In this document: positions 50,086-59,727 of the stretch, piece by piece
Position numbering within the stretch: position 1 is the stretch's first letter
Layout of the letters: the number at the start of each line of letters is the position of its first letter
Assembly (NCBI RefSeq): GCF_014647595.1
Contig: NZ_BMPM01000006.1
Span: 62,001-126,000 of the forward strand
Source of the DNA: Paenarthrobacter histidinolovorans
GTDB taxonomy: Bacteria; Actinomycetota; Actinomycetes; Actinomycetales; Micrococcaceae
Length of the DNA stretch: 64,000 nt
Reading direction: 5' to 3'
Program-made: the position numbers and the translations under genes
Notes under the pieces: generated by a model
What the model was told of the DNA's origin: nothing
Databases searched by the model: none
What the model saw: only the letters and a program-made list of their open reading frames with translations

Positions 50086-51254
50086 CCTTCCTTCAGCTCT
50101 CCCTGATCTCGGCAGTGGCCCTCCTGGGGCCACTGCTTGCGTTGCCCCGGAAATGGCATCTGCCCGTTGTCCTGGGCCAACTGCTGGCCGGCATCGTGAT
50201 TGGCCGGACGGGACTCCATGCGGTGGACCCTGGGGACCCTGCCTTTACTTTGATGGCCGATGTCGGCTTCGCGCTGATCATGTTCGTTGCAGGCACGCAC
50301 GTCCCAGTGCGGGACAAAGCGATCCGGGCAGCCCTGGGAGGCGGCGCAGCCCGGGCCGGGGCCGCGGCGGTACTGGCCGTCGGGACGGGTTTGGGGATTG
50401 CTGCCGTTTTCGGGACAGGCCACGCGCCCATGTACATCGTGCTGCTGGCCTCGTCGTCGGCTGCCTTGGTGCTGCCGATCGTCGATTCCTTGGGACTGCG
50501 CGGATCCAAGGTACTGACCATGACCGCCCAGGTAGCGATAGCCGACATAGCCTGCATCGTGGCACTCCCGCTGGCGGTTGATCCGCCCAACGCGGGCCGC
50601 GCAGCTCTGGGGGCGGCCGCGGTAGCGGTCAGCGCGGTGCTTCTGTTCTTCATCCTCCGGGCCTTGGAACGCCGCGGCACACGCGGCCGCCTGCACGACG
50701 TTTCCGAAGACAGGAAGTTCGCGCTGGAATTACGGATCCAACTGGCCTTGTTGTTTGCCTTGGCAGGTTTGGCCGTTCTGGGGCACGTCTCCGTGATGCT
50801 GGCCGGGTTCTCCTTTGGCCTTGTCGTGGCAGCTGTGGGTGAACCCCGGCGGCTCGCCCATCAGCTTTTCGCGGTGAGTGACGGTTTCCTGGGACCGGTC
50901 TTCTTCGTCTGGCTCGGCGCTTCCTTGAACCTGAACGACCTCGGATCGAACCCCCAAATGATTCTCCTGGGCCTCTGCCTTGGCGCGGGTACCCTCTTGG
51001 TTCACGCCGCCATGCGTGTCCTCGGCCAGCCCCTGCCGCTGGCCGTCCTCTCGGCATCCCAACTGGGCGTGCCCGTGGCCGCCGTGACCATCGGCGAACA
51101 ATTGCACCTGCTCCAACCCGGCGAAGGCGCGGCGATGGTCTTAGGTGCTCTCATCACCATTGCAGCCAGCGCCATCGCGGGGCGGACCGCCGCGGCCACA
51201 CAAGAGGCCGCGGCGAACCCATCCGGGGCCAGACCTGCACCGAACTCCCGATAG
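50082..51254 (+). CDS. CPA2-type cation:proton antiporter
   Basis: 390 residues from GTG 50082. About 12-13 helices, opening LQLSLISAVALLGPLLAL and LPVVLGQLLAGIVIGRTGLH (family entry segment), with AQVAIADIACIVALPLA carrying the acidic centre of KefB/NapA-type exchangers and GFLGPVFFVWLGASLNL late in the chain. It exchanges Na+ or K+ for H+ across the membrane. No TrkA-N/RCK domain is fused. The small ParB-like protein overlapping it may substitute as a soluble regulator. Confidence 0.88.
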   Translation: MTFLQLSLISAVALLGPLLALPRKWHLPVVLGQLLAGIVIGRTGLHAVDPGDPAFTLMADVGFALIMFVAGTHVPVRDKAIRAALGGGAARAGAAAVLAVGTGLGIAAVFGTGHAPMYIVLLASSSAALVLPIVDSLGLRGSKVLTMTAQVAIADIACIVALPLAVDPPNAGRAALGAAAVAVSAVLLFFILRALERRGTRGRLHDVSEDRKFALELRIQLALLFALAGLAVLGHVSVMLAGFSFGLVVAAVGEPRRLAHQLFAVSDGFLGPVFFVWLGASLNLNDLGSNPQMILLGLCLGAGTLLVHAAMRVLGQPLPLAVLSASQLGVPVAAVTIGEQLHLLQPGEGAAMVLGALITIAASAIAGRTAAATQEAAANPSGARPAPNSR

Positions 51255-51301
51255 AATCAAGACGCCGACGAACAGCCAACGCAAGAAGAAAGGGAGGACC
51301 C

Positions 51302-51922
51302 GTGCGCACTTCACAGCCCCGGGCACCCTTCCATGCCTTGCGGTCAGGAGCCATCGCGCTGGTCATTGTCGTTCTGGCCGCCGGAGCGCACGTGATCGGC
51401 GGCGGATCGCTACCCATGGCACCAGTCCTTTTGGCGCTCGTCGCGCTGACGGCGCTGGCAACCACGTTGGCAACCCGGTTCAAGCTGAACGCCGTCACCA
51501 TGGCAGCGCTCCTGGGCTCGGGACAATTGGCACTCCACGAGGCCTTCACTGCCTTGGGGCCGGTTGCCGCCGGCACGCAGGGAACCGCCCACCACCTGGG
51601 CAGCGAACCGTTGAACCCTGCGCTGAACACCGTCAGTGAACACACTCACCAGCTTGGCACCACCTTTGGGGCCCTGATGCTGATCGCCCACGTCGTAGCC
51701 ACCCTGGGGTCGGCCCTCGTCCTGGCCAAGGGCGAGGATGCGCTGTGGCAGCTTGCCGCGTGGCTCCGACCATTGGTTTCCCTTCCAACGCTTCTGTTCA
51801 GGCCCGACGCCGGCGCGTCACCTGTCGCAGTTGGCGCACCCGAGGTTTTCATCCCCCGCCCCTGGCGGAACCTGAGGCAAGACAGCCGCCGCGGCCCGCC
51901 CGCCGTCGTCGTACTTAGCTAG
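51302..51922 (+). CDS. multi-pass membrane protein adjacent to ycnI
   Basis: 206 residues from GTG 51302 (GGGAGG 4 bases upstream). About four helices (AIALVIVVLAAGAHVIGG; MAPVLLALVALTALATTLA; MLIAHVVATLGSALVLA), His residues in the middle loop (GTAHHLG, SEHTHQLG), and a basic C-terminal tail. The His-rich loops and the position before ycnI suggest a metal-related role. Family not recognised with confidence. Confidence 0.72.
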   Translation: MRTSQPRAPFHALRSGAIALVIVVLAAGAHVIGGGSLPMAPVLLALVALTALATTLATRFKLNAVTMAALLGSGQLALHEAFTALGPVAAGTQGTAHHLGSEPLNPALNTVSEHTHQLGTTFGALMLIAHVVATLGSALVLAKGEDALWQLAAWLRPLVSLPTLLFRPDAGASPVAVGAPEVFIPRPWRNLRQDSRRGPPAVVVLS

Positions 51923-52030
51923 TTCCGCCCGGCACCAAAGCTGCAAAGCCAGTAATAGCCTTTGCAAGGTGACGGGCTCCCAAACCCGTACCCCAGCGCC
52001 CCTCATTTTGGCGCCCCGAAAGGCAACCCC

Positions 52031-52768
52031 ATGAACAAGTCCTCGCTCCGTCGTACCCTGTCCGCTACCGCCGTTGCTGGCGGAACCGCTGCCCTGATGA
52101 TGGCCGGGATCGCAGGCGCATCGGCCCACGTCGGCGTAGATCCGAACAAGACCGCAGCAAACTCCTACGCACTGTTGACGTTCAGCGTCCCCCACGGCTG
52201 CGGCACGTCCGGCACCACCAAGATTGCCATCAGCCTCCCCGAGGAACTGACCGACGCAACCCCCACCGTGAACCCGAACTGGAACGTGGAGAAGGTGACA
52301 GAAAACCTGGCTGAGCCCAAGAAGCTGGACGATGGCACGTCCATCACCAAGCGGACCAGCCAGATCGTTTACACGGCCAAGGCGCCACTGGATCCGCACA
52401 TGCGCGATGCCCTGGTCCTCTCGGTCAAACTGCCGGACGCAGCGGGCAAGACCATCTACTTCCCCACGTACCAGACCTGCGAAACAGGCAAGACGGACTG
52501 GATCGAGATCCCCAAGGACGGCCAGAGCGAGGATGACCTGAAGTCGCCCGCACCGGCCATCGCCATCACCCCGGCGGATGCTGCGGGAGACCACCACGCT
52601 GCCGCCAGCGTGTCCACCGAGCAAGCCTCCTCGGTAAACGACGACGGGTCACAGGCCCGGAGCTGGGCCGGCCTGATCGCCGGCATCGCGGGCCTTGGGC
52701 TCGGCGGCGCGGCGTTCTTCCGCAGCCGCTCGGCCAAGCCCGCCGCCGTGAAGGCAGACGCCAAGTAA
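52031..52768 (+). CDS. ycnI: YcnI-family (DUF1775) exported copper-binding protein
   Basis: 245 residues from ATG 52031. The signal peptide ends ASA-HVGVDPNK, leaving His33 as the mature N-terminus, as in YcnI where it forms the copper-binding histidine brace. The DUF1775 beta domain follows (LLTFSVPHGCGTSGTTKIAI; WIEIPKDGQ). One C-terminal helix (SWAGLIAGIAGLGLGGAAFF) plus a basic end anchors it in the membrane. It probably delivers or sequesters copper outside the cell. A partner CopCD-type gene is not in this window. Confidence 0.92.
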   Translation: MNKSSLRRTLSATAVAGGTAALMMAGIAGASAHVGVDPNKTAANSYALLTFSVPHGCGTSGTTKIAISLPEELTDATPTVNPNWNVEKVTENLAEPKKLDDGTSITKRTSQIVYTAKAPLDPHMRDALVLSVKLPDAAGKTIYFPTYQTCETGKTDWIEIPKDGQSEDDLKSPAPAIAITPADAAGDHHAAASVSTEQASSVNDDGSQARSWAGLIAGIAGLGLGGAAFFRSRSAKPAAVKADAK

Positions 52769-52870
52769 TCAGCGCAGGTGGCGCCCGGAAGATCACGATC
52801 CGGGCGCCAATCCGCGCTGTAACCCGTGGCTGAATTGACTAGTGCCACCCCCGAAGCAAGGCTGGTGCCC

Positions 52871-53518
52871 ATGTGGACTCAGCGCATCAAAACCGGTCTT
52901 GTGACGACGACGGCGGCCGCCTCGCTGCTGCTTCTTGCGGCTTGTGGACCAAGCCCCAGCCCGGCGGAATCGAGCAGTGCCCCGCCAAGTTCTTCCACTC
53001 CCTCGGCATCGTCAACATCGGCCTCCCCCTCGGCGACGGCCACCACGACGCCCTCGCAGTCCCCCACTCCCACAACCACCTCCGCGCCACCGGCAGCTGT
53101 TGGCCAGTGCAAGGCGTCGAGCCTGACCGCTGCCACCGATTCCACTGGTGGCGGAGCAGCCGGCAGTGTCTACGAGAAGCTGATCCTGACCAACTCCGGA
53201 ACGGCCCCGTGCATTGTTGAGGGTTTCGCCGGGGTGTCCCTGACGGCAGATGCCAACGGTGAACCGATCGGTGAACCGGCGACCCGTGAAACCACCACCC
53301 CGGTCACCAAGATTGAGCTTGCCCCGGGCAAGTCCGCGTGGGCTGAGATCCGGTACACGCAGGCAGGCAATTACGGCGACTGCACCAAGGTCCCCGCGGC
53401 CGGGCTTCGCATCTACCCGCCAAATGACACTGCCTCACTGTTCGTCGCCGAACAGCACGATGCGTGCAGCAACGCCGGCATCAAGCTGCTGACCATCACT
53501 GCATTCCAGGCTGTTTGA
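52871..53518 (+). CDS. DUF4232 lipoprotein
   Basis: 215 residues from ATG 52871 (an ORF extends 45 bases upstream without ribosome site). The signal ends LLLLAAC (Cys25 lipobox). A Ser/Thr/Pro linker of ~65 residues follows, typical of a flexible or glycosylated spacer. The C-terminal ~130 residues show the DUF4232 pattern: YEKLILTNSGTAPCIVEGFAG, WAEIRYTQAGNYGDC and a final Cys-containing QHDACS. It is displayed on the outside of the membrane; role unknown. Confidence 0.87.
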   Translation: MWTQRIKTGLVTTTAAASLLLLAACGPSPSPAESSSAPPSSSTPSASSTSASPSATATTTPSQSPTPTTTSAPPAAVGQCKASSLTAATDSTGGGAAGSVYEKLILTNSGTAPCIVEGFAGVSLTADANGEPIGEPATRETTTPVTKIELAPGKSAWAEIRYTQAGNYGDCTKVPAAGLRIYPPNDTASLFVAEQHDACSNAGIKLLTITAFQAV

Positions 53519-53573
53519 CCAGTCCCCCACGGTTCCGTCTTATTCTGTCGGAGCCGTGGGGCATGATGGATGA

Positions 53574-56500
53574 ATGCAGGAGCCGCAGACGTCCGTTGGC
53601 GCCATCAGCCGTTTCAGCCAGGCAACCAGGGAATGGTTCCTCGGCGCTTTTTCCGAGCCCACGCCTGCTCAGGACGGCGCTTGGAACGCGATCTCCTCGG
53701 GTTCCCATGCCCTGGTCGTAGCGCCTACGGGGTCCGGCAAAACACTGGCTGCCTTCCTTTGGGCTTTGGACAGGCTGCACTCCACGCCCCGTGACACGTT
53801 GCCGGGGCTTGAGACCCTGCCAGCGAACGGCAAGGGACGAGCAAAGCGCCCCAAAACCAAAACACGCGTCCTCTATATCTCACCGCTCAAAGCATTGGGT
53901 GTGGACGTTGAACGAAACCTCAGGTCACCGCTGATCGGGATCACCCAGACAGCCAAGCGTTTGGGCTTGCCGGCACCTTTGGTGACTGTCGGAGTCCGTT
54001 CGGGAGATACGACGGCGGCGGATCGCCGAACGCTGTTGACCAACCCGCCCGATATCCTCATCACCACCCCGGAATCCTTGTTCCTTATGCTGACGTCCCG
54101 TGCGCGGGAAACCCTCAGCGAAGTGGACACCATCATCATCGACGAAGTGCACGCCGTTGCGGGCACCAAGCGTGGTGCGCACTTGGCCGTCTCCCTTGAG
54201 CGCTTGGATGCGCTCCTGCCGAAACCTGCCCAGCGGATCGGACTCTCGGCCACGGTCCAGCCCCGCGAGTTGGTGGCCCAGTTCCTCGCGGGTCAAGCTC
54301 CCGTCGAAATCGTCGCTCCACCGTCCAAGAAGAACTGGAACCTCACGGTCACGGTACCTGTGGAGGACATGTCAGACCTGCAGGGTGCGGCAGGGGCCTT
54401 CGATTCCGGCCCGGCGTCCGGGCTGCAACCACAGGCGTCCATCTGGCCGCATGTGGAGGAGCAGATCGTGGATCTGGTTCTGTCCAAGCAGTCCACCATT
54501 GTCTTTGCGAACTCGCGGCGCCTTTCGGAGCGCCTGACCGCCCGCTTGAACGAGATCTATGCCGAGCGTCAATTGATGGCAGCGGGCGGCGGGGAGTGGG
54601 CAGCCCCCGAATCGAACGTGGGCGATCCCACCCCGGCCCTTCCCTCCTCCACAGCAACGCCCGCGCACATGATGGCCCAAGCCGGCAGTACCACCGGCGC
54701 AGATCCTGTGCTTGCCCGAGCGCACCACGGATCGGTGTCCAAAGACCAGCGCGCCATGATCGAAGACGACCTCAAATCCGGCAGGCTGCGTTGCGTCGTT
54801 GCCACGTCCTCCTTGGAACTGGGCATCGACATGGGCGCCGTGGACCTGGTGATCCAGGTGGAGTCGCCGCCTTCAGTAGCCAGCGGTCTGCAGCGCGTGG
54901 GACGTGCCGGACACCAAGTGGGCGAGATCTCCGAGGGCGTGCTGTTCCCCAAGCACCGGGCTGACCTCCTGCACACCAGCGTCACCGTTGAGCGAATGCT
55001 CAGTGGCCAGATCGAGCGGCTGAGCATACCCACCAACCCGCTGGACATCCTGGCCCAGCAGACGGTCGCGGCCACGGCGTTGGGAAGTATCGACGTCGAG
55101 GAGTGGTTCAGTACGGTGCGTCGATCGGCTCCGTTCGCGAGCCTTCCCCGCTCTGCGTTCGAGGCCACCCTGGACCTGTTGGCTGGACGATACCCCTCCG
55201 ATGAATTCGCTGAACTCCGTCCACGCATCATTTGGGACCGGCACGCAGGCACCATCGAAGGCAGGCCGGGTGCGCAACGGCTGGCGGTCACTTCCGGCGG
55301 CACCATCCCGGACCGTGGTTTGTTCGGCGTCTACATCATCGGCACCGAAGTTGAAGGCTCGTCCTCCCCGGCCAGTTCGGACGGCAGTGAACCAACAGCC
55401 TCTGCCCGCGCCGCGAAGGGCGGACGCCGGGTGGGCGAGCTCGACGAAGAAATGGTCTACGAGTCCCGGGTGGGCGACGTCTTTGCCCTCGGAGCCACCA
55501 GCTGGAAAATCGAGGACATCACCCACGATCGCGTGTTGGTCTCCCCCGCTTTCGGCCAGCCCGGCAAACTCCCGTTCTGGAAGGGTGATTCCCTGGGACG
55601 TCCTGTTGATCTTGGCAGGGCGTTGGGGGCCTTCATCCGGGAACTCTCCGCTGCGGATGAAGCTCCCGCCATGGAACGCTGCCAAGCCAGCGGCCTGGAC
55701 GCCTTCGCCGCAAGCAACCTGATCCAATACCTCAGGGAACAAAAGGAAGCCACCGAGATTGTCCCCAGTGACCGGACCTTGGTGGTGGAGCGTTTCCACG
55801 ACGAACTCGGCGACTGGCGGGTAGTCCTCCACAGTCCCTTCGGCATGCCGGTCCATGCTCCGTGGGCACTCGCCGTCGGGCAACGCCTGCAGCAACGCTA
55901 CGGTCTGGACGGTTCAGCCATGGCCGCTGACGACGGGATTGTGCTGCGCGTACCCATGATGGAGGACGAACCACCCGGAGCTGAGCTGTTCCTCTTCGAC
56001 CCCGAAGAACTCGAACAGATTGTCACGGCAGAGGTCGGCGGCAGCGCACTGTTCGCTTCCAGGTTCCGCGAATGCGCAGCCAGGGCCCTGCTCCTCCCGC
56101 GGCAGAATCCTGCAAAACGGCAACCCCTGTGGCAACAACGCCAGCGTTCGGCGCAGCTGCTGGATGTCGCCAAAAAGTACCCTTCCTTCCCCATCGTGCT
56201 CGAAGCCGTCCGGGAGTGCCTTCAAGATGTTTACGATCTCCCCGCGCTGAAGGACATCGCCGCGTCCGTGGAGCGCCGTGAGCTCCGGATTGTGGAAACC
56301 ACCACCCAGCAGCCCTCGCCCTTCGCCAAGTCCTTACTGTTCGGTTACGTGGCCCAGTTCCTGTATGAGGGCGACTCGCCCCTGGCCGAACGCCGCGCAG
56401 CTGCCCTGGCCCTGGACTCCACACTGCTCAACGAACTCCTGGGCAGGGTGGAACTTCGCGAGCTTCTGGACGCAGCCGTCATCGACTCCACCGAAATGGA

Positions 56501-58562
56501 GTTGCAGCGGCTCGCGCCGGACCGCCGGGTGCGTGGGATGGAAGGCATCGCTGATCTTCTGCGTCTACTCGGCCCGCTCAGCGTCGACGAGGTAGCCGAA
56601 CGGCTTCAAGGGATGGAACAGCCGGAGCCTGCCCTGCAGCCCGAAACGCTGGACCAGCCACTGGACCCTGAGGATCCGGACCACGTGGAGGAAAGGCCTC
56701 CGGCCGCGCCGCACGGCACAGAGTCCGACGCCGAATCACACCTTGCTGCACTGCAGAAAGCCAACCGCGCACTCAAAGTGACAATCGGCGGCGTCGAGCG
56801 TTTTGCTGCCATTGAAGACGCGGCGCGGCTCCGCGATGCCATCGGTGTTCCGCTGCCAATGGGAGTACCGCTTGCTTTCATTGAGCCCGTCCATGATCCC
56901 CTGGGTGACCTCGTTTCCCGGTACGCCCGGACCCATGGACCGTTTACCGCGGCCGAGGCGGCAACCCGTTTGGGACTCGGCGTGGCTGTGGTCAATACGG
57001 CCCTGAAGCGACTGGCCGGAGACGGCCGCGTGGTGGAAGGAGAGTTCCGCCCCCACGCTGTGGCTGAGCAGCCCACAGAAGCGGTTGAACCGGAACTCAT
57101 GAGCCTGGACGCCCCGCCGTCCAGCGAGTGGTGCGATGCCGAGGTTTTGCGGAAGCTCCGGCGTCGTTCGCTTGCCGCGCTTCGGGCAGAAGTGGAGCCC
57201 GTCGATACTGCCGCTTATGGCAGGTTCCTCCCCGCCTGGCAAAACGTGACCGCGCCGGGTAAGCCCAGAAGCCAAGCACTGCGGGGACTCGATGGCATCA
57301 TCACGGCAGTGGACCAACTGTCCGGAGTTCCCATCCCGGCCTCCGCGTGGGAACCACTGGTGCTCGCAAGCCGTGTGGCGGACTACAAGCCAGCAATGTT
57401 GGACGAACTCATGGCTGCCGGCGAACTCCTTTGGTCCGGGGCCGGGTCCTTACCCGGCAACGACGGCTGGATCAGCCTGCACGTGGCCGATTCCGCCGAA
57501 CTGACTCTCAACCCGGATCCGGAGTTCGAACCCGGCGATGCCCAGCAGAGGCTCCTCGAGCACTTCAGCGCAGGGGGTGGCTATTTCTTCCGGCAACTTA
57601 CGGAAGTGGCAGGCGGCATGGACGCGGTCCTCAGCGACGACGCCGTCGTCACCGCATTGTGGGATCTGGTGTGGGCCGGACGCGTCACCGGCGATACCTT
57701 CGCCCCCGTCCGGGCCATGATCTCGGGCGGCAAGACAGCCCACCGGCAGGTTGCCAAGGCCCCCAGGGCCAGGGCTCCGCGGATGAGCAGGCTCGGCCGC
57801 TCGCATGGAACCGGCTTGCTGGGATCGCCTGGCCTCACCGGCGGGCGGTACGGCTCGGTGGGCGGCGGCATTGCACCGGCGCCGCCGTCGGCAGTAGGCC
57901 GCTGGTCTGCTTTGCCTGCGCCCGAACTGGACCCCACCATCCATGCCCGGGGCACGGCTGAGCTTCTGCTGGACCGCTACGGTGTGGTGACCCGCGGTTC
58001 GGTCATGGCGGAGAACATCATCGGCGGCTTCGGCCTCATGTACAAAGTCCTGGCCCGGCTCGAAGAAGCCGGTCGATGCCGCCGCGGCTACTTCATCGAG
58101 CACCTTGGGGCGGCCCAGTTCGCCGTCCCGGCAACAGTGGACCGACTGAGATCCTTCACCGAAGACGCCCGCATCGCCAAGGCGGAACCCGTCGCGCTTG
58201 CACTCGCCGCCACGGATCCGGCCAACCCGTACGGCGCGGCGCTGCCCTGGCCTGCGCTGTCCGTCGACGCCGGTTCCGGTCACCGACCGGGGCGCAAAGC
58301 CGGAGCGTTGGTGGTGATGGTCGACGGCGCACTGGTCCTTTACGTCGAACGCGGCGGTAAGACGCTGCTTACCTTCAACCAGGACGACGCCACACTGACA
58401 GTAGCGGCGCAGGCGCTGGTGGACGTGGTGCGTCGCGGAGCCGTAGACAAGCTCTTCATGGAGAAGGTCAACGGCCACGATCTCCTGGAAACTCCCATCG
58501 CCGTTGCCCTCGCGGCCGCGGGGGCCTACTCCACTCCGAAAGGACTAAGAATCCGTGCCTGA
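53574..58562 (+). CDS. lhr: Lhr-type ATP-dependent helicase (long form)
   Basis: 1662 residues, as expected for actinobacterial Lhr. SF2 motifs: Walker A APTGSGKT (50-57), LYISPLKALGVD, DEVH (about 190) in IIIDEVHAVAGTKRG, motif III SATV, VATSSLELGIDMG and motif VI QRVGRAGHQ (about 440). A winged-helix and Lhr-core region follow, and ~750 further residues include the C-terminal Lhr-specific domain. It unwinds DNA or RNA:DNA hybrids 3'-5' in repair. Its stop overlaps the start of nei by 8 bp, pointing to a shared base-excision or crosslink repair role. Confidence 0.95.
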   Translation: MQEPQTSVGAISRFSQATREWFLGAFSEPTPAQDGAWNAISSGSHALVVAPTGSGKTLAAFLWALDRLHSTPRDTLPGLETLPANGKGRAKRPKTKTRVLYISPLKALGVDVERNLRSPLIGITQTAKRLGLPAPLVTVGVRSGDTTAADRRTLLTNPPDILITTPESLFLMLTSRARETLSEVDTIIIDEVHAVAGTKRGAHLAVSLERLDALLPKPAQRIGLSATVQPRELVAQFLAGQAPVEIVAPPSKKNWNLTVTVPVEDMSDLQGAAGAFDSGPASGLQPQASIWPHVEEQIVDLVLSKQSTIVFANSRRLSERLTARLNEIYAERQLMAAGGGEWAAPESNVGDPTPALPSSTATPAHMMAQAGSTTGADPVLARAHHGSVSKDQRAMIEDDLKSGRLRCVVATSSLELGIDMGAVDLVIQVESPPSVASGLQRVGRAGHQVGEISEGVLFPKHRADLLHTSVTVERMLSGQIERLSIPTNPLDILAQQTVAATALGSIDVEEWFSTVRRSAPFASLPRSAFEATLDLLAGRYPSDEFAELRPRIIWDRHAGTIEGRPGAQRLAVTSGGTIPDRGLFGVYIIGTEVEGSSSPASSDGSEPTASARAAKGGRRVGELDEEMVYESRVGDVFALGATSWKIEDITHDRVLVSPAFGQPGKLPFWKGDSLGRPVDLGRALGAFIRELSAADEAPAMERCQASGLDAFAASNLIQYLREQKEATEIVPSDRTLVVERFHDELGDWRVVLHSPFGMPVHAPWALAVGQRLQQRYGLDGSAMAADDGIVLRVPMMEDEPPGAELFLFDPEELEQIVTAEVGGSALFASRFRECAARALLLPRQNPAKRQPLWQQRQRSAQLLDVAKKYPSFPIVLEAVRECLQDVYDLPALKDIAASVERRELRIVETTTQQPSPFAKSLLFGYVAQFLYEGDSPLAERRAAALALDSTLLNELLGRVELRELLDAAVIDSTEMELQRLAPDRRVRGMEGIADLLRLLGPLSVDEVAERLQGMEQPEPALQPETLDQPLDPEDPDHVEERPPAAPHGTESDAESHLAALQKANRALKVTIGGVERFAAIEDAARLRDAIGVPLPMGVPLAFIEPVHDPLGDLVSRYARTHGPFTAAEAATRLGLGVAVVNTALKRLAGDGRVVEGEFRPHAVAEQPTEAVEPELMSLDAPPSSEWCDAEVLRKLRRRSLAALRAEVEPVDTAAYGRFLPAWQNVTAPGKPRSQALRGLDGIITAVDQLSGVPIPASAWEPLVLASRVADYKPAMLDELMAAGELLWSGAGSLPGNDGWISLHVADSAELTLNPDPEFEPGDAQQRLLEHFSAGGGYFFRQLTEVAGGMDAVLSDDAVVTALWDLVWAGRVTGDTFAPVRAMISGGKTAHRQVAKAPRARAPRMSRLGRSHGTGLLGSPGLTGGRYGSVGGGIAPAPPSAVGRWSALPAPELDPTIHARGTAELLLDRYGVVTRGSVMAENIIGGFGLMYKVLARLEEAGRCRRGYFIEHLGAAQFAVPATVDRLRSFTEDARIAKAEPVALALAATDPANPYGAALPWPALSVDAGSGHRPGRKAGALVVMVDGALVLYVERGGKTLLTFNQDDATLTVAAQALVDVVRRGAVDKLFMEKVNGHDLLETPIAVALAAAGAYSTPKGLRIRA

Positions 58563-59385
58563 AGGCGATTCCATCTGGCGGGCAGCTCATCGCCTGAACG
58601 AGGCCTTGGCGGGGCAGGTCATCACAGCTTCCGACTTCCGCGTCCCTCGTTTCGCCACCCTCAACCTGGCCGGTTGGACCATGACCGAGGTGGTCCCCAA
58701 GGGCAAGCACTTGCTCATGCGCCTGGCCGGCCCTGTTGACGAAGATCCAGGTGCCAGCAGGAAACCCCGGGCACTGACCATCCACTCCCACCTCAAAATG
58801 GAGGGCAACTGGATGATCTATCCGCCAGGTGGTCGTTGGACCAAACCCGGCCACACGGCAAGGTGCGTGCTCCGCACATCCGTAGCCGACGCCGTCGGAT
58901 TCTCGCTGGGCATTCTCGAGGTAGTGCCCACAGCGGAGGAAGCGAAGATCGTGGGACATCTGGGGCCGGACCTCCTGGGGCCCGATTGGGACGAAGAGGA
59001 AGCCCTGCGCAGGCTCAGGGCCGAGCCTGACGTCACCGTCGGTTTCGCCCTGTTGGACCAGCGGAAACTGGCAGGTATCGGCAACATCTATCGCTGTGAA
59101 GCCTGCTACCTTTCGGGCATCCATCCGGCCCTGCCAGTCGGCGAAGTCCCGGATCTGGCCAAGACGGTCAACGATGCCAAACGCCTTCTCGGCGAGAACC
59201 TTGGGCCTGGCCGCCGGTCTACCCTGGGCCCACGCGCCTTGCGTCCCGGTTACTGGGTTTATGGCCGTGAACGCCAACCCTGCAGGCGCTGCGGCGCCAC
59301 GATCCGTCGAGGCCTGCTGGCAGGACCGGACGGGACCGAGGAACGCGACATCTACTTTTGCCCGCGCTGCCAGCCGGCTCCCTAG
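58555..59385 (+). CDS. nei: endonuclease VIII-like DNA glycosylase (Fpg/Nei)
   Basis: 276 residues from GTG 58555, inside the end of lhr. The mature N-terminus PEGDSIWRAAHRL carries the catalytic Pro and Glu; PEGD (not PELPE) is the Nei-type version. The helix-two-turn-helix (DQRKLAGIGNIYRCE) and C4 zinc finger (CRRCGATIRRG to CPRCQ) are intact. It removes oxidised pyrimidines and nicks the DNA. The 3' end is directly followed by an IS-like terminus (GGGCGCGTCTCCTAAG). Confidence 0.93.
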   Translation: MPEGDSIWRAAHRLNEALAGQVITASDFRVPRFATLNLAGWTMTEVVPKGKHLLMRLAGPVDEDPGASRKPRALTIHSHLKMEGNWMIYPPGGRWTKPGHTARCVLRTSVADAVGFSLGILEVVPTAEEAKIVGHLGPDLLGPDWDEEEALRRLRAEPDVTVGFALLDQRKLAGIGNIYRCEACYLSGIHPALPVGEVPDLAKTVNDAKRLLGENLGPGRRSTLGPRALRPGYWVYGRERQPCRRCGATIRRGLLAGPDGTEERDIYFCPRCQPAP

Positions 59386-59403
59386 GGCGCGTCTCCTAAG
59401 TTT

Positions 59404-59605
59404 TCAGCCAGATGCTGATCGCCCGGCGGACTGCTCCTCCGCGATGGGTGGGGGCGGGTTTCGTCGTTTCCGATGGCCGATTTGATCGGACGGTTCCGGG
59501 ATGACGGCCACAATGCCGCCGTCGCGCCGGTGACTCCTGACTGCCCTGGATGAGTATGCCTTGTCACCACGGCCCGGATTCGCTATTGACTCCAGTCGGG
59601 CACTA
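59404..59605 (-). pseudogene. IS5-family transposase remnant
   Basis: One minus-strand frame between nei and the amidohydrolase translates as GRGDKAYSSRAVRSHRRD, then GGIVAVIPEPSDQIGHRKRR before degrading and ending at a TGA. DKAYSSRA and AVIPEPxDQIxxRKR are signature segments of the C-terminal DDE half of IS5-group transposases common in actinobacteria. There is no start, the upstream half is missing, and the sequence after HRKRR no longer fits the family. GGGCGCGTCTCCTAAG at 59385-59400 may be one terminal repeat and CTTAGCCTGAAGCGC near 59607-59622 a poor partner. It is a dead fragment that marks an insertion border. Confidence 0.72.
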
Positions 59606-59727
59606 ACTTAGCCTGAAGCGCATATCTATATTTGAGTCCATATATGTACTTTAATACAGATTCCAATCATCACTGGCACAGGCTCGGCATTCTGCAGGAG
59701 CCCCACGTAGGAGGATGCGCATCAATC

